From Sacculina carcini (lineage: Eukaryota; Arthropoda; Thecostraca; Sacculinidae), in contig OU696570.1 in NCBI GenBank assembly GCA_916048095.2, positions 9,182,316 through 9,246,315 on the forward strand: a stretch of DNA of 64,000 bases, written 5' to 3'. A program made the translations under genes and the position numbers. A model generated the notes under the pieces. That model was not told the DNA's origin and searched no databases. It saw nothing but the letters and a program-made list of their open reading frames with translations. Shown piece by piece: positions 54,695-64,000 of this stretch (positions are counted from its first letter, which is position 1; each line of letters begins with the position of its first letter).

Positions 54695-55323
54695 ACGACA
54701 CCTGCTCGCTGTTTTCTGTTCTTACAATGTTTCGCTATGTGCCCATTTTTGCCACACTCATAGCAAGCATAATTTTTCAACCTTGACGCGACATACGCAT
54801 GAGGAGTTTTCGACATAGTAGTAGATTTTCCGCCACTTCTCTGATCAACCACCACTTGTTTGGCACAGCTCAACACGTTGTCAATCTTCAGTGTTGAACC
54901 GTGCATTGCGCGAACAGTCTCCTGAACAACTGGAGGCAGCCCACGTAAAAACTGACATGCAATCCATTGGTCACTTTCACTTGAGGAGATGCATCGTCCA
55001 AGAGACCGAAGATTAGTCATATATTCGTCCAGGGTCTCATCTGGTCTCCAATTCCTAGTGACAAACTGCTCGTACGCCACACAGGGAGTTAATCCGAACG
55101 ATTGTCGTAAAGCCGCAACAATAGCTGTCTCCTCCTTTTTATCTCCTTCAGACAGTTGTTGGAAGACATGAAACGCTTTTCCAATCAGAAAAAATGGAAG
55201 CACACTCGCAACATCCGCTATGTTCTTCAATTTACAGCCCAACCTCAATTTTTCTAGCCAACTATCCAGTTCGCCGCTGCCATCGTACTTCTCCACAATA
55301 TCGGTAAGTTTCAGTGTTTCCAT
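54556..55323 (-). CDS. gag: Gag of the young LTR element, two CCHC zinc knuckles
   Basis: Start chosen at 55323 (METLKLTD), only 22 nt inside the 5' LTR; the frame is open into the LTR. 255 residues. The N-terminal half has a capsid-like helical pattern (SGELDSWLEKLRLGCKL, FVTRNWRPDETLDEYM, CQFLRGLPPVVQETV). The C-terminus has CYECGKNGHIAKHC and CFSCGQPGHVSKHC, both C-x2-C-x4-H-x4-C nucleic-acid-binding knuckles. It packages the element RNA. Confidence 0.85.
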   Translation of the reverse strand: METLKLTDIVEKYDGSGELDSWLEKLRLGCKLKNIADVASVLPFFLIGKAFHVFQQLSEGDKKEETAIVAALRQSFGLTPCVAYEQFVTRNWRPDETLDEYMTNLRSLGRCISSSESDQWIACQFLRGLPPVVQETVRAMHGSTLKIDNVLSCAKQVVVDQRSGGKSTTMSKTPHAYVASRLKNYACYECGKNGHIAKHCKNRKQRAGVVCFSCGQPGHVSKHCARSGNARGGSAGSVSMALSVDPPQRNSTDQC

Positions 55324-55345
55324 GATTAATTCAGCCGAAATAGCT

Positions 55346-55757
55346 TGTTGGAGAATCAAGACGCAGGCCCAAACACAAGTGATATATTGATAATAGCAAA
55401 GCAAACAGTAGAAATAGATATATGAGTTGAAGCACTAACCAGTCGTAATTTCTTCCTTACACGAACGTACACTTCTCACACGCAGACTACTCCACTGACA
55501 CGTTCACAATACAATCAGACATCGCAGACTCAAGCACTACGCACAACAACGACCACACACGAACGAACACCCCTCGCGACTCCCTGTATACTACACATAC
55601 AGACATACACGCCTCGACGCCTCTAGGCACGAACCGCTCGTGCTAATACAACAGACAGACATACACTCATGGACGCACAGCCAACTAGCGCCCTCTCCTC
55701 TCACACTGAAACATGACACCTTCAACTCTACCGTGTACTGCCTATCCTCCGCTCACA
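55346..55757 (-). repeat. 5' LTR of the young LTR retrotransposon
   Basis: 412 bp, visually identical to the 3' LTR. No TGG-initiated tRNA primer site is seen directly inside it. Confidence 0.9.
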
Positions 55758-56228
55758 ATTTTCATTGATTATGTGATGTTTGCATAAGAATTTCTTCAGT
55801 CTGTCATTGAAAAACTTTTCAAATATTTTCGAGAATGTGTCCACAATCGATATTGGACGATAATTTCCTTTGTCAGACCTATCTCCTGATTTAAAAAGAG
55901 GAATTACTTTAGCTGTTTTCATCAGCGTTGAAAAAATACCTGTTGTGATAGATAGGTTGAATATGTACGCAAGTGGTCTGGAAATATATCTGGAACAACT
56001 TTTTAACAGGCTCATACTAATGTTATTGCAATCTGTAGACAGTTTACTCTTACTACGTCCAATAACGTTGAATACCTCCCACTCCGTTGCTGGACTAATG
56101 AACATTGAGTCGTTCACTTTTTCAACATGCTCTAGAGGATTCACGTCAGACACTAGTAATTTGTTTGACAGGTCCACTCCGACATCAACAAAGTAGTCAT
56201 TCAATAGGTCTGATATAGTACGGACCAC
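55758..56228 (-). pseudogene. Non-LTR element, reverse transcriptase N-terminal half
   Basis: Carries the early RT blocks (TAKVIPLFKSGDRSDKGNYR, PISIVDTFSKIFEKFFNDRL), then reaches the LTR insertion point at 55762. The matching continuation is at 51122 downward. Confidence 0.75.
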
Positions 56229-56629
56229 ATTTGAAGTGCCCCATCGTCTCTTAGTTTATGAATGCGTTCCTTTTTCCGAGATGTCATCTTAATTTCATTT
56301 TTTATTTTTGTCCACTTTTCCTTGGCTGAAACCGTTCTATCCGCGAAAAACTCACGATAGCATAGTCTTTTGCTCTGAATCACCACCTTGGACAACATAT
56401 TTTTATAGGATAAATACAACTTCCTGTGGTCTTCAACTTTAGTTGTGAGAAATTTCGTGTACAATTGGCGTTTGGTGCGACTAGATAATCTGATGCCTTT
56501 TGTTATCCACGGCCTTTTCTGTACTTCTCTCTTTTTCACTGTTTGTAGCGGCATGTGATTATCTACTGCCCGCATATATAATTCAAGGAATCGCTCGTAT
56601 GTCGTATTCACATTATCACCTTCTATCAT
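56201..56629 (-). pseudogene. Non-LTR element, linker between endonuclease and RT
   Basis: 142 codons with RPWITKGIRLSSRTKRQLYT, a motif typical of the region between endonuclease and RT in jockey/CR1-group ORF2 proteins. Confidence 0.65.
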
Positions 56630-56863
56630 TTCCCAGTTTATCTGCTCCAGCTCCTGCTTGAGTCGTAGTAATCACTTAGGCGAATATTTCCTTTTCAGCA
56701 AGAGATGTTCTTCTCGTGCAGATTGAGTATTATTGAGTCTTGTAAAAATTGGGAAATGATCGGAGATATCCTCGCATATTACACCACTCGTCAATGTACT
56801 GGAAACACAATTGGTAAATATATTATCAATCGAGGTGCTTGAGCGATGAGTTTCTCTGGTCGC

Positions 56864-57325
56864 TTAATTTATTAAGGGATAAAAGCCATTATTGGTCATG
56901 GACATGAAGAAGTTTTGCGTTGGCGCGTGGCCTTCAGTGTTTAACAAATTTATGTTGAAATCACCCATCAGCAGCCAATAGTTGTTGCTTGAATATTCAG
57001 TCAACTTATTTATTTCCTCAGAAAATGTATGCACCATTGTGCCTGGTGGTCGGTAAATACACGACGTTCGTATTTTACACCGATCAATAGTTATGTCGAC
57101 TGTAATCATTTCCATAACATCCGTCACATTTACGCTGAGACGAGGCACGTGTTGTGATTGGTGTTTCTTGTTGACAAATATTGCAACACCACCGCCTCTC
57201 TTATCATGCCTCATTTGATGGAAGGCTTCAAACTCGTCTATTTGGCATAAATCAATTGTGCTGTCATTGACCCATGTCTCAGAAACAGCGATGACATCGA
57301 AATTCACCTCTAGTTCCCTCATCAA
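56864..57325 (-). pseudogene. Non-LTR element, APE-type endonuclease
   Basis: Contains VIAVSETWV (catalytic Glu), RGGGVAIFV, SCIYRPPG and LLMGDFNINLL, the conserved blocks of apurinic-type endonucleases that nick target DNA. The terminal SDH block is not visible, and the frame is separated from the N-terminal part at about 57328 by a frameshift. Confidence 0.75.
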
Positions 57326-57330
57326 CGTTG

Positions 57331-57549
57331 TCAGTCATCAATGTGCTTGTTGAGACTGCGTGCATTTATATGTAACATACTGAAACCTTGCGAATTTTTG
57401 AATGCGTCATTAAATGTGTCCACCGTGTACACACCAAAGCTGTTATTACCGTTTTCTGTATCATCAATGTCAGCTTTGCATGTTTCCTCGTTAATCATTT
57501 TCATACTGGTTATACTGCTGATTGCCAAACAGCGAATAGGAACACCCAT
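57331..57549 (-). pseudogene. Non-LTR element, N-terminus of ORF2
   Basis: Ends in FSMLHINARSLNKHIDD, the first endonuclease strand (L-x-N-x-RS), then breaks off one frame away from the next fragment. Confidence 0.6.
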
Positions 57550-57560
57550 TCACAGCGTAT

Positions 57561-58229
57561 AAGAACAACATATAGCAACAAAATACGATTTGGTAATTTG
57601 TATAGCTTTCATACGAAAGAAAAATAACGAGCCACTCAAAGGATAGCGGTTCTGTATGCATGCATGTTGCCCTTGAATTATCACTTGCTTTCATAACAGC
57701 GCACTCATTGAACCACACGCACACACACACACAACTACACACCTGCATAAGAGCAACTACGCACACACACATAAGCAACTACTCACACACGTAAGTACGC
57801 ACTCACAAGCAAAATACACACACACACACACACACACACACGAACACACAGCACACAACACAGAATATAGTACTGTGCGGCATTCAAATTTTCAGTAGAG
57901 ACAGTATATAAATCGCTTATCTTATAATCAGACAATAGCCTAATGATAAATTAATATGACTATACATCCTCCAATGAGTTAGAGAAACAATCAATGATCA
58001 ATACGTATTGATAAATCGAAATATTATCTATGCTCAATATTTAGTACTAGACTAGACAATTATAATCAAAGCAGTGCTTCACGGATGAGCTGTAATGCTA
58101 AACAAATTCACTTATGATGTATGGTTACCCGTCTGGCGACAGTTCTCCATTGTTGGCGGTCCTTGTTCGGCGACTCAGTCGATGCCACAGCTTGGTTGAT
58201 AAGACAAAAGGAATATGAATTAAAAAATA
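57561..58229. other. Spacer with CA-rich microsatellite
   Basis: A CA-rich tract occupies about 57713-57850. The rest is AT-rich with no recognised feature. Confidence 0.6.
57713..57850. repeat. CA-rich microsatellite
   Basis: Repeated CACACACA runs interrupted by AACTACACACC-like units. Confidence 0.85.
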
Positions 58230-58445
58230 AAAGAGCAAACCCATAAAAAATCAAAATTTATATATTTTTATATTATTTTGACAAAATATTATCCTCAACC
58301 CGCCTCATATTTAAACCTGCCCGTCGTGCGCAATAATTCAAAATTCAGATATGAAACAATGAAAATTTACTAAACTTTTTATATCATAATGTTTACAAAA
58401 TATATTTAAAATTAGCATCATCTAGCATTGAAGCCCTCCCGTTTT
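58230..58445 (-). mobile_element. Helitron-like fragment, inverted orientation
   Basis: Reverse complement of the roughly 200-bp array unit (AACCCGCCTCATATTTAAAC, GCCCGTCGTGCG), ending at a second degenerate end with CTAG at 58422-58425 and a decayed hairpin (CCCTCCCGTTTTGCAG). Confidence 0.5.
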
Positions 58446-58485
58446 GCAGAACAATTAATAAAGTGTAGAAGGAAACTTTAATTGA

Positions 58486-58899
58486 TTGACAACTGACTTT
58501 AATAAAAGTCGAAAGGTGCCTCGGGCAAAAACGAGTTTTTCGGTTCTACTGAGAAAGCTCTCTGAAAACCAGTGGAAGCTGGTGAGACGAATTGAGACAT
58601 GTAAATACAAAAGAAACAACACAGAAAACGCTGTAGAATTTAACAGAACATGCATTACAAATGGCCTACTTCCAAAATATACCCTTCGTCGAAAGGCTAA
58701 CAGCAGAAATTCTTCGGATGAGAGTTGTTTATATCTCAAAGAAGAACTCAGCAGGAAACAAGAACAGCTTGTACAGCATGAGTATGAACTCGAAAGACCA
58801 CAAGATGAGTGGACAAGGACTGCGCCTGATAATGGGACCAAAGTTCTCATCAACAGAGCCATTGAAAGGTTATCACAAGACCATCTTTTCGCAGAGTGA
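58486..58899 (+). pseudogene. Penelope-like element, N-terminal reading frame fragment
   Basis: 137 codons rich in Lys/Arg with a helical, charged C-terminal half (LKEELSRKQEQLVQHEYELE). In Penelope-like elements the RT is preceded by a poorly conserved N-terminal region, and this frame fits by position. It is out of frame with the downstream part at 58978. Confidence 0.5.
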
Positions 58900-58977
58900 A
58901 AACGGACTGGACATAAACTGTCAACATTATACGGTGGGTCAATTAAATTAGTAGATAAGGTTGATCAATACGTCAGC

Positions 58978-59301
58978 TTGAGCACCAAAGTATTGACAGA
59001 AAAACAAAAAGAGTTATTGAATCTTGGATTCAACTGCCACTACATGTCCAAAGAAAAGCAATTTAACAAACGAATTGAACTTGAAATCCTGCTAGACGAC
59101 ATATACCATCATGAAAAAAGTGAAAAACTAGAAACATCACCAACATTACAGGCTGAGATTATAAGAGAGGCCCAAATCCGAAGAGGTCACGCCAGAACAT
59201 CAATCTTCACTGCGGATTTAAAACAAGCAGCAAAGGAGTTGAGAGATGATTCAAGCATTGTAATTAGGAAAGCCGATAAATCTTCATCGTATGAATTTTA
59301 G
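58978..59301 (+). pseudogene. Penelope-like element, pre-RT segment
   Basis: 107 codons ending in SIVIRKADKSSSY, the block that begins the RT in Penelope-like proteins (KADKG-type). A frameshift at about 59298 separates it from the catalytic part. Confidence 0.6.
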
Positions 59302-59302
59302 G

Positions 59303-60790
59303 AAGCGAACAATATCACAACAAGCTGCGCGAAATACTAAATGACAACAGCAAATTCATGAAAATCGCGAAAAATCCAACTGCTTCTCTCAAAACTGAAC
59401 TCAACAAACTCATAAGAAAGTGCAATAGTAGAAGCATAACGAAACTTTCACTTATAGAAGGATATAATAAACTTGCATATATATACGGAAATGTCAAGAC
59501 ACACAAGCCAGATTATCCATTACGTCCCATCATTAGTCAAGTACCATCGTTGATGTATAAATTAGCAAAAGAGTTGAATGGGTTGATTTCGCCGCATATT
59601 CCATCAGCATTCAGTCTCAGATCATCAACTGAGCTAATAGACATTTTGAGAGCCGCAACACCATCTCGCCTAATGTGTTCTCTTGACGTGGAATCCTTAT
59701 TCACCAATGTTCCGGTGGATGAGACGATTAATATCATTTGTGACTATAAATATCATAAACATGCTGCAGTACTGGACATTCCTGAGCATCATCTTCGTAG
59801 GTTATTAAGTGCGTGCACCAAAGAATCACCGTTCCTCTCACCTGACGGAAACATGTACGTACAATGTGACGGAGTAGCTATGGGCTCACCCCTTGGAGTT
59901 ACTTTTGCAAATTTCTACATGGGTCACCTAGAAGAAGAATGCTTTAAAAACAATCCGGACATGAAACCATCTATATATGTACGGTATATAGATGACATTT
60001 TCGTAAACACAGAAGACGAAATGAACTTGCATGCAATCAAGGACTACTTTGAAAAAAAGTCCTCTTTAAAATTTACCATCGAAAATGAAGCAAACAACCA
60101 ACTCCCATTTCTGGACATACTGATTCAAAGAGACGTAACATCATTCATAACATCGGTGCAAGTGAAATCCACACATCTAGGTTTTGGCATGAATGCAAAA
60201 AGTGAGTGCCCCGAGCAATACAAACGCAGTGTAATTAGCTCGTACATCAAGAGGGCGCAAACTCACTGTTCAACATGGACTAATACAGACGCTGAAATCA
60301 ATAGAGTCGGCAAATTATTGACTAATAACGGCTACACACAAAAAGACATTGATGACGTAGTCAGACAGAAACTACATGACTTCATTATTAAGACTCAAAA
60401 CAACCGAGATAGAGACCAAGATACACTCAAATTATATTACAGAGACACTATGAGCTCAAACTACAAACAAGACGAGACTGCACTACAGAAAATAATTAGG
60501 AAACACGTTACTCCATGTCAACCAGAAACAAAAATTGAACTAGTCATCTACTACAAAACTCGAAAAGCATATCAGTCGATTGTGAAGAATAGCTGCCTAC
60601 CAAGAACCGAAGAGACGCGAAAAGTGAACGTCGTGTATTCACATAAATGCCAAACTGGAGACTGCAGTCTCCGTAATTCTGAATACATCGGCCACAAAAC
60701 AACAACTTTGCACAAGCGACTCACGGCTCACTTACATGACGGCGCTATTTTTCGGCACCACGCGCAAGAGCATAACATCAAGCTCAGCAG

Positions 60791-60854
<64 letters not shown>

Positions 60855-60878
60855 TTTCGCGCTTGCAAACGAGATTAA
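59303..60878 (+). pseudogene. Penelope-like element, RT and GIY-YIG endonuclease
   Basis: The frame opens at about 59303, with the first methionine at 59358; residue numbers count from that methionine. RT blocks: GNVKTHKPDYPLRPIIS (44-60), SLDVESLFTNVP, DGVAMGSPLGVTFANFYM, and YIDD at 210-213. The C-terminal endonuclease has VVYSHKC...C (425-436) and YIGHKTTTLHKRLTAH (443-458) with a following HH...H cluster, the GIY-YIG fold with Cys/His ligands found in Penelope elements. Beyond residue 478 the frame runs into a TA tract and encodes only Tyr-Ile repeats, so the true C-terminus is lost. Frameshifts upstream make this copy inactive. Confidence 0.85.
60794..60849. repeat. TA microsatellite
   Basis: Uninterrupted TA dinucleotides that truncate the Penelope endonuclease frame. 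Confidence 0.95.
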
Positions 60879-60980
60879 ACTGGATTGCTATTTCACATTT
60901 AGCAATTTTCTTTTTTGGTCGATTCCATGTCTCTAGCCAATTTCTGATAGCTTCTATTCAGACAACTCAACAACTTCCCT

Positions 60981-61024
60981 ATATTACGTAACGTTTCGGA
61001 GTTACCAGACTCCATCATCAGACA
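60981..61024 (-). ncRNA. Hammerhead-ribozyme-like motif (left arm)
   Basis: On the minus strand: GTGT, CTGATGA, a GGAGT/ACTCC stem II (one unpaired T before it), GAA, a short ACG-TTA-CGT stem III, an A at the expected cleavage position, then ATAT pairing back to GTGT. Minimal hammerheads of this type are known in Penelope-like element terminal repeats. The unpaired base and wobble pairs in stem I leave activity uncertain. Confidence 0.55.
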
Positions 61025-61296
61025 CAAATCACATGAGAACACAATAACAACGCAAATACCAACACACAATCACTACAACATTCAAACAATAATTCACATG
61101 CTATTTATGTCGACGAAACTCGACGAAACTCGACGCGCCCCTGCGACAGCCAGCCAACACCACTTTCACACCTAACAGACAATGACACCTAGGAGTGACA
61201 CCTGGTTGCTGACATAAATAGCATGTGAAATATTGTTTGAATGTTGTAGTGATTGTGTGTTGGTATTTGCGTTGTTATTGTGTTCTCATGTGATTT

Positions 61297-61343
61297 GTGT
61301 CTGATGATGGAGTCTGGTAACTACGAAACGTTACGAAATATAG
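61297..61343 (+). ncRNA. Hammerhead-ribozyme-like motif (right arm, degenerate)
   Basis: Same core on the plus strand (CTGATGA 61301-61307 ... GAAACGTTACG), but stem II has a mismatch (ACTAC) and stem III loses a pair (CGA), so it is probably inactive. Confidence 0.45.
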
Positions 61344-61488
61344 GGAAGTTGTTGAGTTGTCTGAATAGAAGCGATCAGAAATTGGCTAGAGACATGGAAT
61401 CGACCAAAAAGGAAATTGCTAAATGTGAAATAGGAATCCAGTTTAATCTCGTTTGCAAGCGCGAAAATTTACTGCCTGGCTACACCAA

Positions 61489-61492
<4 letters not shown>

Positions 61493-61573
<81 letters not shown>
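61493..61573. repeat. TA microsatellite
   Basis: About 40 TA dinucleotides between the inverted repeat and a Helitron-like CTAG end at 61574-61577. Confidence 0.95.
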
Positions 61574-61574
<1 letters not shown>

Positions 61575-64000
61575 TAGCATTAAAACCCGCCCGTTGTGCG
61601 GAACAATTCATAAAAATATTGCAAATTAAAAATAAATAAGGCAAACTCATGAAGACCTTAATCAATTAAAAAGTCTAAATTTCGTTATTTTTAATTTTAT
61701 TTTGACAAAATATTTTCACTCAACCCGCCTCATATTCAAACCCGCCCGACGTGAGGAATAATTCAGAACTCGAACACCATCCGTTCTGGTTCTTGAAGTC
61801 AAATCCATTAGTTTTGTATATGAATTCATTCTATACGGTGAAATTGAACGTTTTATTGCTGCCCGCGGGACATTTTTATTTCATAAAAATGAGCCATCGC
61901 TTCGTTTGCGTTTCAAGCCCCTGATCATTGAACCAGCGAACCATGAACCAGCGCAATTATGTCACCTCATATTCAAGCATACATACACAGACAGACAGAT
62001 AATTTCTTCTTTATGTTTATATATATAGCATTAAAACCCGCCCGTTGTGCGGAGCAATTCATAACATGAAATTCATATTCAATTAATAAAAAAATATGGA
62101 AAAATATAAATGAAATAGGGTACACTCATAAAAATATTAATCAATTGAAAATTATAAGTTTAATTATTTTTATTTCGACAAAATATTTCCCCTCAATCCG
62201 CCTGTGTCATTTTTAAACCCGCCCGTCGTGCTGAATAATTCAGAACTCGAACACGATACGTTCTGCATCTTGAAGTCAAATCCATTGGTTTTGTGTATGG
62301 ATTAATTCTACAGGGTAAATTGAACGTTCTATTGTCTATAGTTGCTGCCCGCGGAGCATTTTTATTTTTAAAAAATACCTTTTTTTAAATGAACCATTTG
62401 AAAAAAATGAACTAAAAATGGAAACACTTTTTTAAACCCGCCCGTCGTGCGGAACAATTCATACAATAAAATTCATATTTGAAGTCAAATCCATTGGTTT
62501 CGTGTATGAATTAATTCTACAGGGAAAATTGAACGTTCTATTGTCTATAGTTGCTGCCCGCGGAACATTTTTATTTTAAAAAAAATACCTTTTTTTAAAT
62601 GAACCATTTGGAGATAATATGCATTCTTAATTGTGATTGGGCTTCAGTGAAATTTAATCGGTGTATATTCCTGTGTAATCGCAAGTGCGCATAATAGCTG
62701 TCAAATTGCCAATATGTCCTTTTGACTTTACACCGCCGTAACTTCCTTCAGATACCCTTTGGAAAATTACAAATTATACCGAATTGTAGAAAACAAGATT
62801 TCTAGCACGATGGTATAATTTATTTTCATGTATAACAAATAGTTACTGGGAAATAGTAGAAAAATGAATTAATTTTAGTCGCACGTTGTTCAAGTGTAAT
62901 TTTGGATGTATTTGAGAATTTTGCCAATTTTACACGTTTTTTGTATCATTTGTGGGTAGAAATTATAGCTTATCTTGTAGAACACAAAATTATCTACACA
63001 GTAGTATATTCCTGTGTAATCGCAAGTGCGCATAATAGCTGTCAAATTGGCAATATGTCCTTTTGAATTTACACCGCCGTAACTTCCTTCAGATACACTT
63101 TGGAAAATTACAATTTATACCGTATTGTAGAAAACAAGATTTCTAGCACGATGGTATAATTTATTTTAATGTGTAACAAATAGTTATTGAGAAATAGAAG
63201 AAAAATGAATTAATTTTAGACGCCCGGTGTTCAAGTGTAATTTTGGATGTATTTGAGAATTTTGCCAATTTTACACGTTTTTTGTATCATTTGTGGGTAT
63301 AAATTAGAACTTTGCTTGTAGAACACAAAATAATTTACACAATAGTATAATTTTTATAGCTGTCCCATTGCTGGTTTATGAGGAATAGATAGCGAAATAT
63401 TGACCAAAATATTCACGTTTTTTTGTGCAAATTTTGCCTTTTTGACTTTGTCATTTACACTTCACACCGCCGTAACTTTTTTTAATACACTTTGGAAAAT
63501 TAAAAATTATACCGTGTTGTAGCAAACAAAATTCCCAGCATGATGGTATTATTTATTTAGATGTGTGATGATTAGTTTTTGAGAAATAGAGAAAAAAGTA
63601 TAGAAAATCGGACGCGTAGAGTATAAATAAAATTTTGAATGTAGATTGAATTTTTTTTTATTTTACATATTTTATATTTAATTTTTGGGTATAAATTTTA
63701 ATTCGTTGAGTAGAACAGAAAATTTTCTACACAGTGGTATAATTTTTATAGTTGTACCATCGCTGGTTTAATAGGAGTAGTCTTCAGAAAATTGACCAAA
63801 ATGTTCGCATTTTTCAGGGTTCATTTTGTTCTTTCACCGCTATAACTTTTTTTGCTTCAATTTTTAAAATTTAAAATTTAACATATCGTGTAGACAAGAA
63901 AATTTCCAACATGATGGTATAATTTTTTAGCGAGTATGCCAAGTGATGGTTAAGTAGCAGCTCATAGAATATGGACCAAGGAGGGTGGGACACACACACA
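61574..64000 (-). mobile_element. Helitron-like array, inverted orientation, runs off the window
   Basis: CTAG (61574-61577) is followed by the inverted hairpin and then, in reverse order, the roughly 200-bp CCCGCCCG units (to about 62615), the 330-bp repeats (about 62620-63500) and the start of the unit (AAGGAGGGTGGGACACACACA at the window edge). It corresponds to a reverse-complemented copy of a unit such as 34133 onward, shortened inside. Confidence 0.6.

Larger units (their letters stand above)
51128..55757 (-). mobile_element. Young LTR retrotransposon inserted in the non-LTR element
   Basis: A 4630-bp element with 412-bp LTRs that look identical (51128-51539 and 55346-55757), TG...CA ends, and ATTTT target duplications at 51123-51127 and 55758-55762. 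It has Gag with two CCHC knuckles and a pol in the order PR-RT-RNaseH-IN, the Gypsy/BEL arrangement. The RT/IN sequence does not match the CsRn1 element of this window and its clade is uncertain. Identical LTRs suggest a recent insertion. Confidence 0.85.
49876..57560 (-). mobile_element. Decayed non-LTR retrotransposon (jockey/CR1-type), split by an LTR element
   Basis: The minus strand carries, 5' to 3', an endonuclease, a linker and an RT over about 3.05 kb of own sequence (57560-55758 and 51122-49876). The RT continues across the LTR insertion when the insert is ignored. Several single-base frameshifts (about 57328, 51060 and 50330) make it inactive. The 3' end lies directly beside a Helitron-type CTAG. 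Confidence 0.75.
60854..61468. repeat. Long inverted repeat, 258-bp arms
   Basis: Arm 60854-61111 is the reverse complement of 61211-61468 with some mismatches (ends CGCGCTTGCAAACG and CGTTTGCAAGCGCG; inner ends ACATGCTATTTATGTC and GACATAAATAGCATGT). A 99-bp GC-richer loop with repeated CGACGAAACT lies between. Both arms carry a hammerhead-like motif. This fits opposed terminal repeats of Penelope-like elements. Confidence 0.8.

Overview
The window is eukaryotic genomic DNA, most likely from an invertebrate animal. The evidence is a mix of metazoan transposon types (CsRn1-type Ty3/Gypsy, a second LTR element, jockey/CR1-type non-LTR elements, a Penelope-like element, hAT-type elements, Helitron-like arrays), very AT-rich spacer DNA, and TTAGG-type tracts that match the arthropod telomere repeat. 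An arthropod is the best guess. No host protein-coding gene, rRNA or tRNA was recognised.

Positions 1-16450 hold two direct copies (A about 1-6047, B about 10665-16450) of a virus-like gene module resembling the structural block of Polinton/adintovirus-type DNA viruses. The order is a penton-like protein (in copy A two penton-like units are fused in frame and cut by the window edge), a basic adenovirus-pX-like core protein, a major-capsid-like protein, an adenain-type cysteine protease, then three uncharacterised genes, one of them on the minus strand. Start and stop codons overlap as in compact viral genomes. Copy A is largely intact. In copy B the three structural genes are broken by stops, two small deletions and a non-LTR insertion, while the protease and the three downstream genes stay open. 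Both copies end in the same AT-rich, TATA-bearing segment followed by an A-rich/TTAGG-like tract. No DNA polymerase, integrase or packaging ATPase is seen; these would have to lie left of the window or be absent. Between the copies are an LTR-retrotransposon 3' remnant, two hAT-type non-autonomous elements with target duplications, and an inverted-repeat pair.

Positions 16498-49875 are a complex array of Helitron-like elements. Six units lie head to tail, each starting TCTATATATATAAAAGAG... and ending in a CCGC/GCGG hairpin plus CTAG. Inside them are a roughly 330-bp tandem repeat and a roughly 200-bp repeat carrying CGCACGACGGGCGG. About 26.45-43.8 kb is a near-perfect tandem duplication with period 8674 bp. 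Each period carries the same CsRn1-type Ty3/Gypsy element (28164-32782 and 36838-41456), and the next unit keeps the empty insertion site at 45508.

Positions 49876-57560 are a decayed non-LTR retrotransposon on the minus strand, split by a young LTR retrotransposon (51128-55757; LTRs that look identical, 5-bp target duplication). After a CA-rich spacer and a Helitron fragment, 58486-60880 encodes a frameshifted Penelope-like element with RT and a GIY-YIG-type endonuclease. It is followed by a 258-bp-arm inverted repeat that carries hammerhead-ribozyme-like motifs. From 61574 to the end the Helitron-like array returns in inverted orientation. Apart from the virus-like module, the window is essentially nested repeats.
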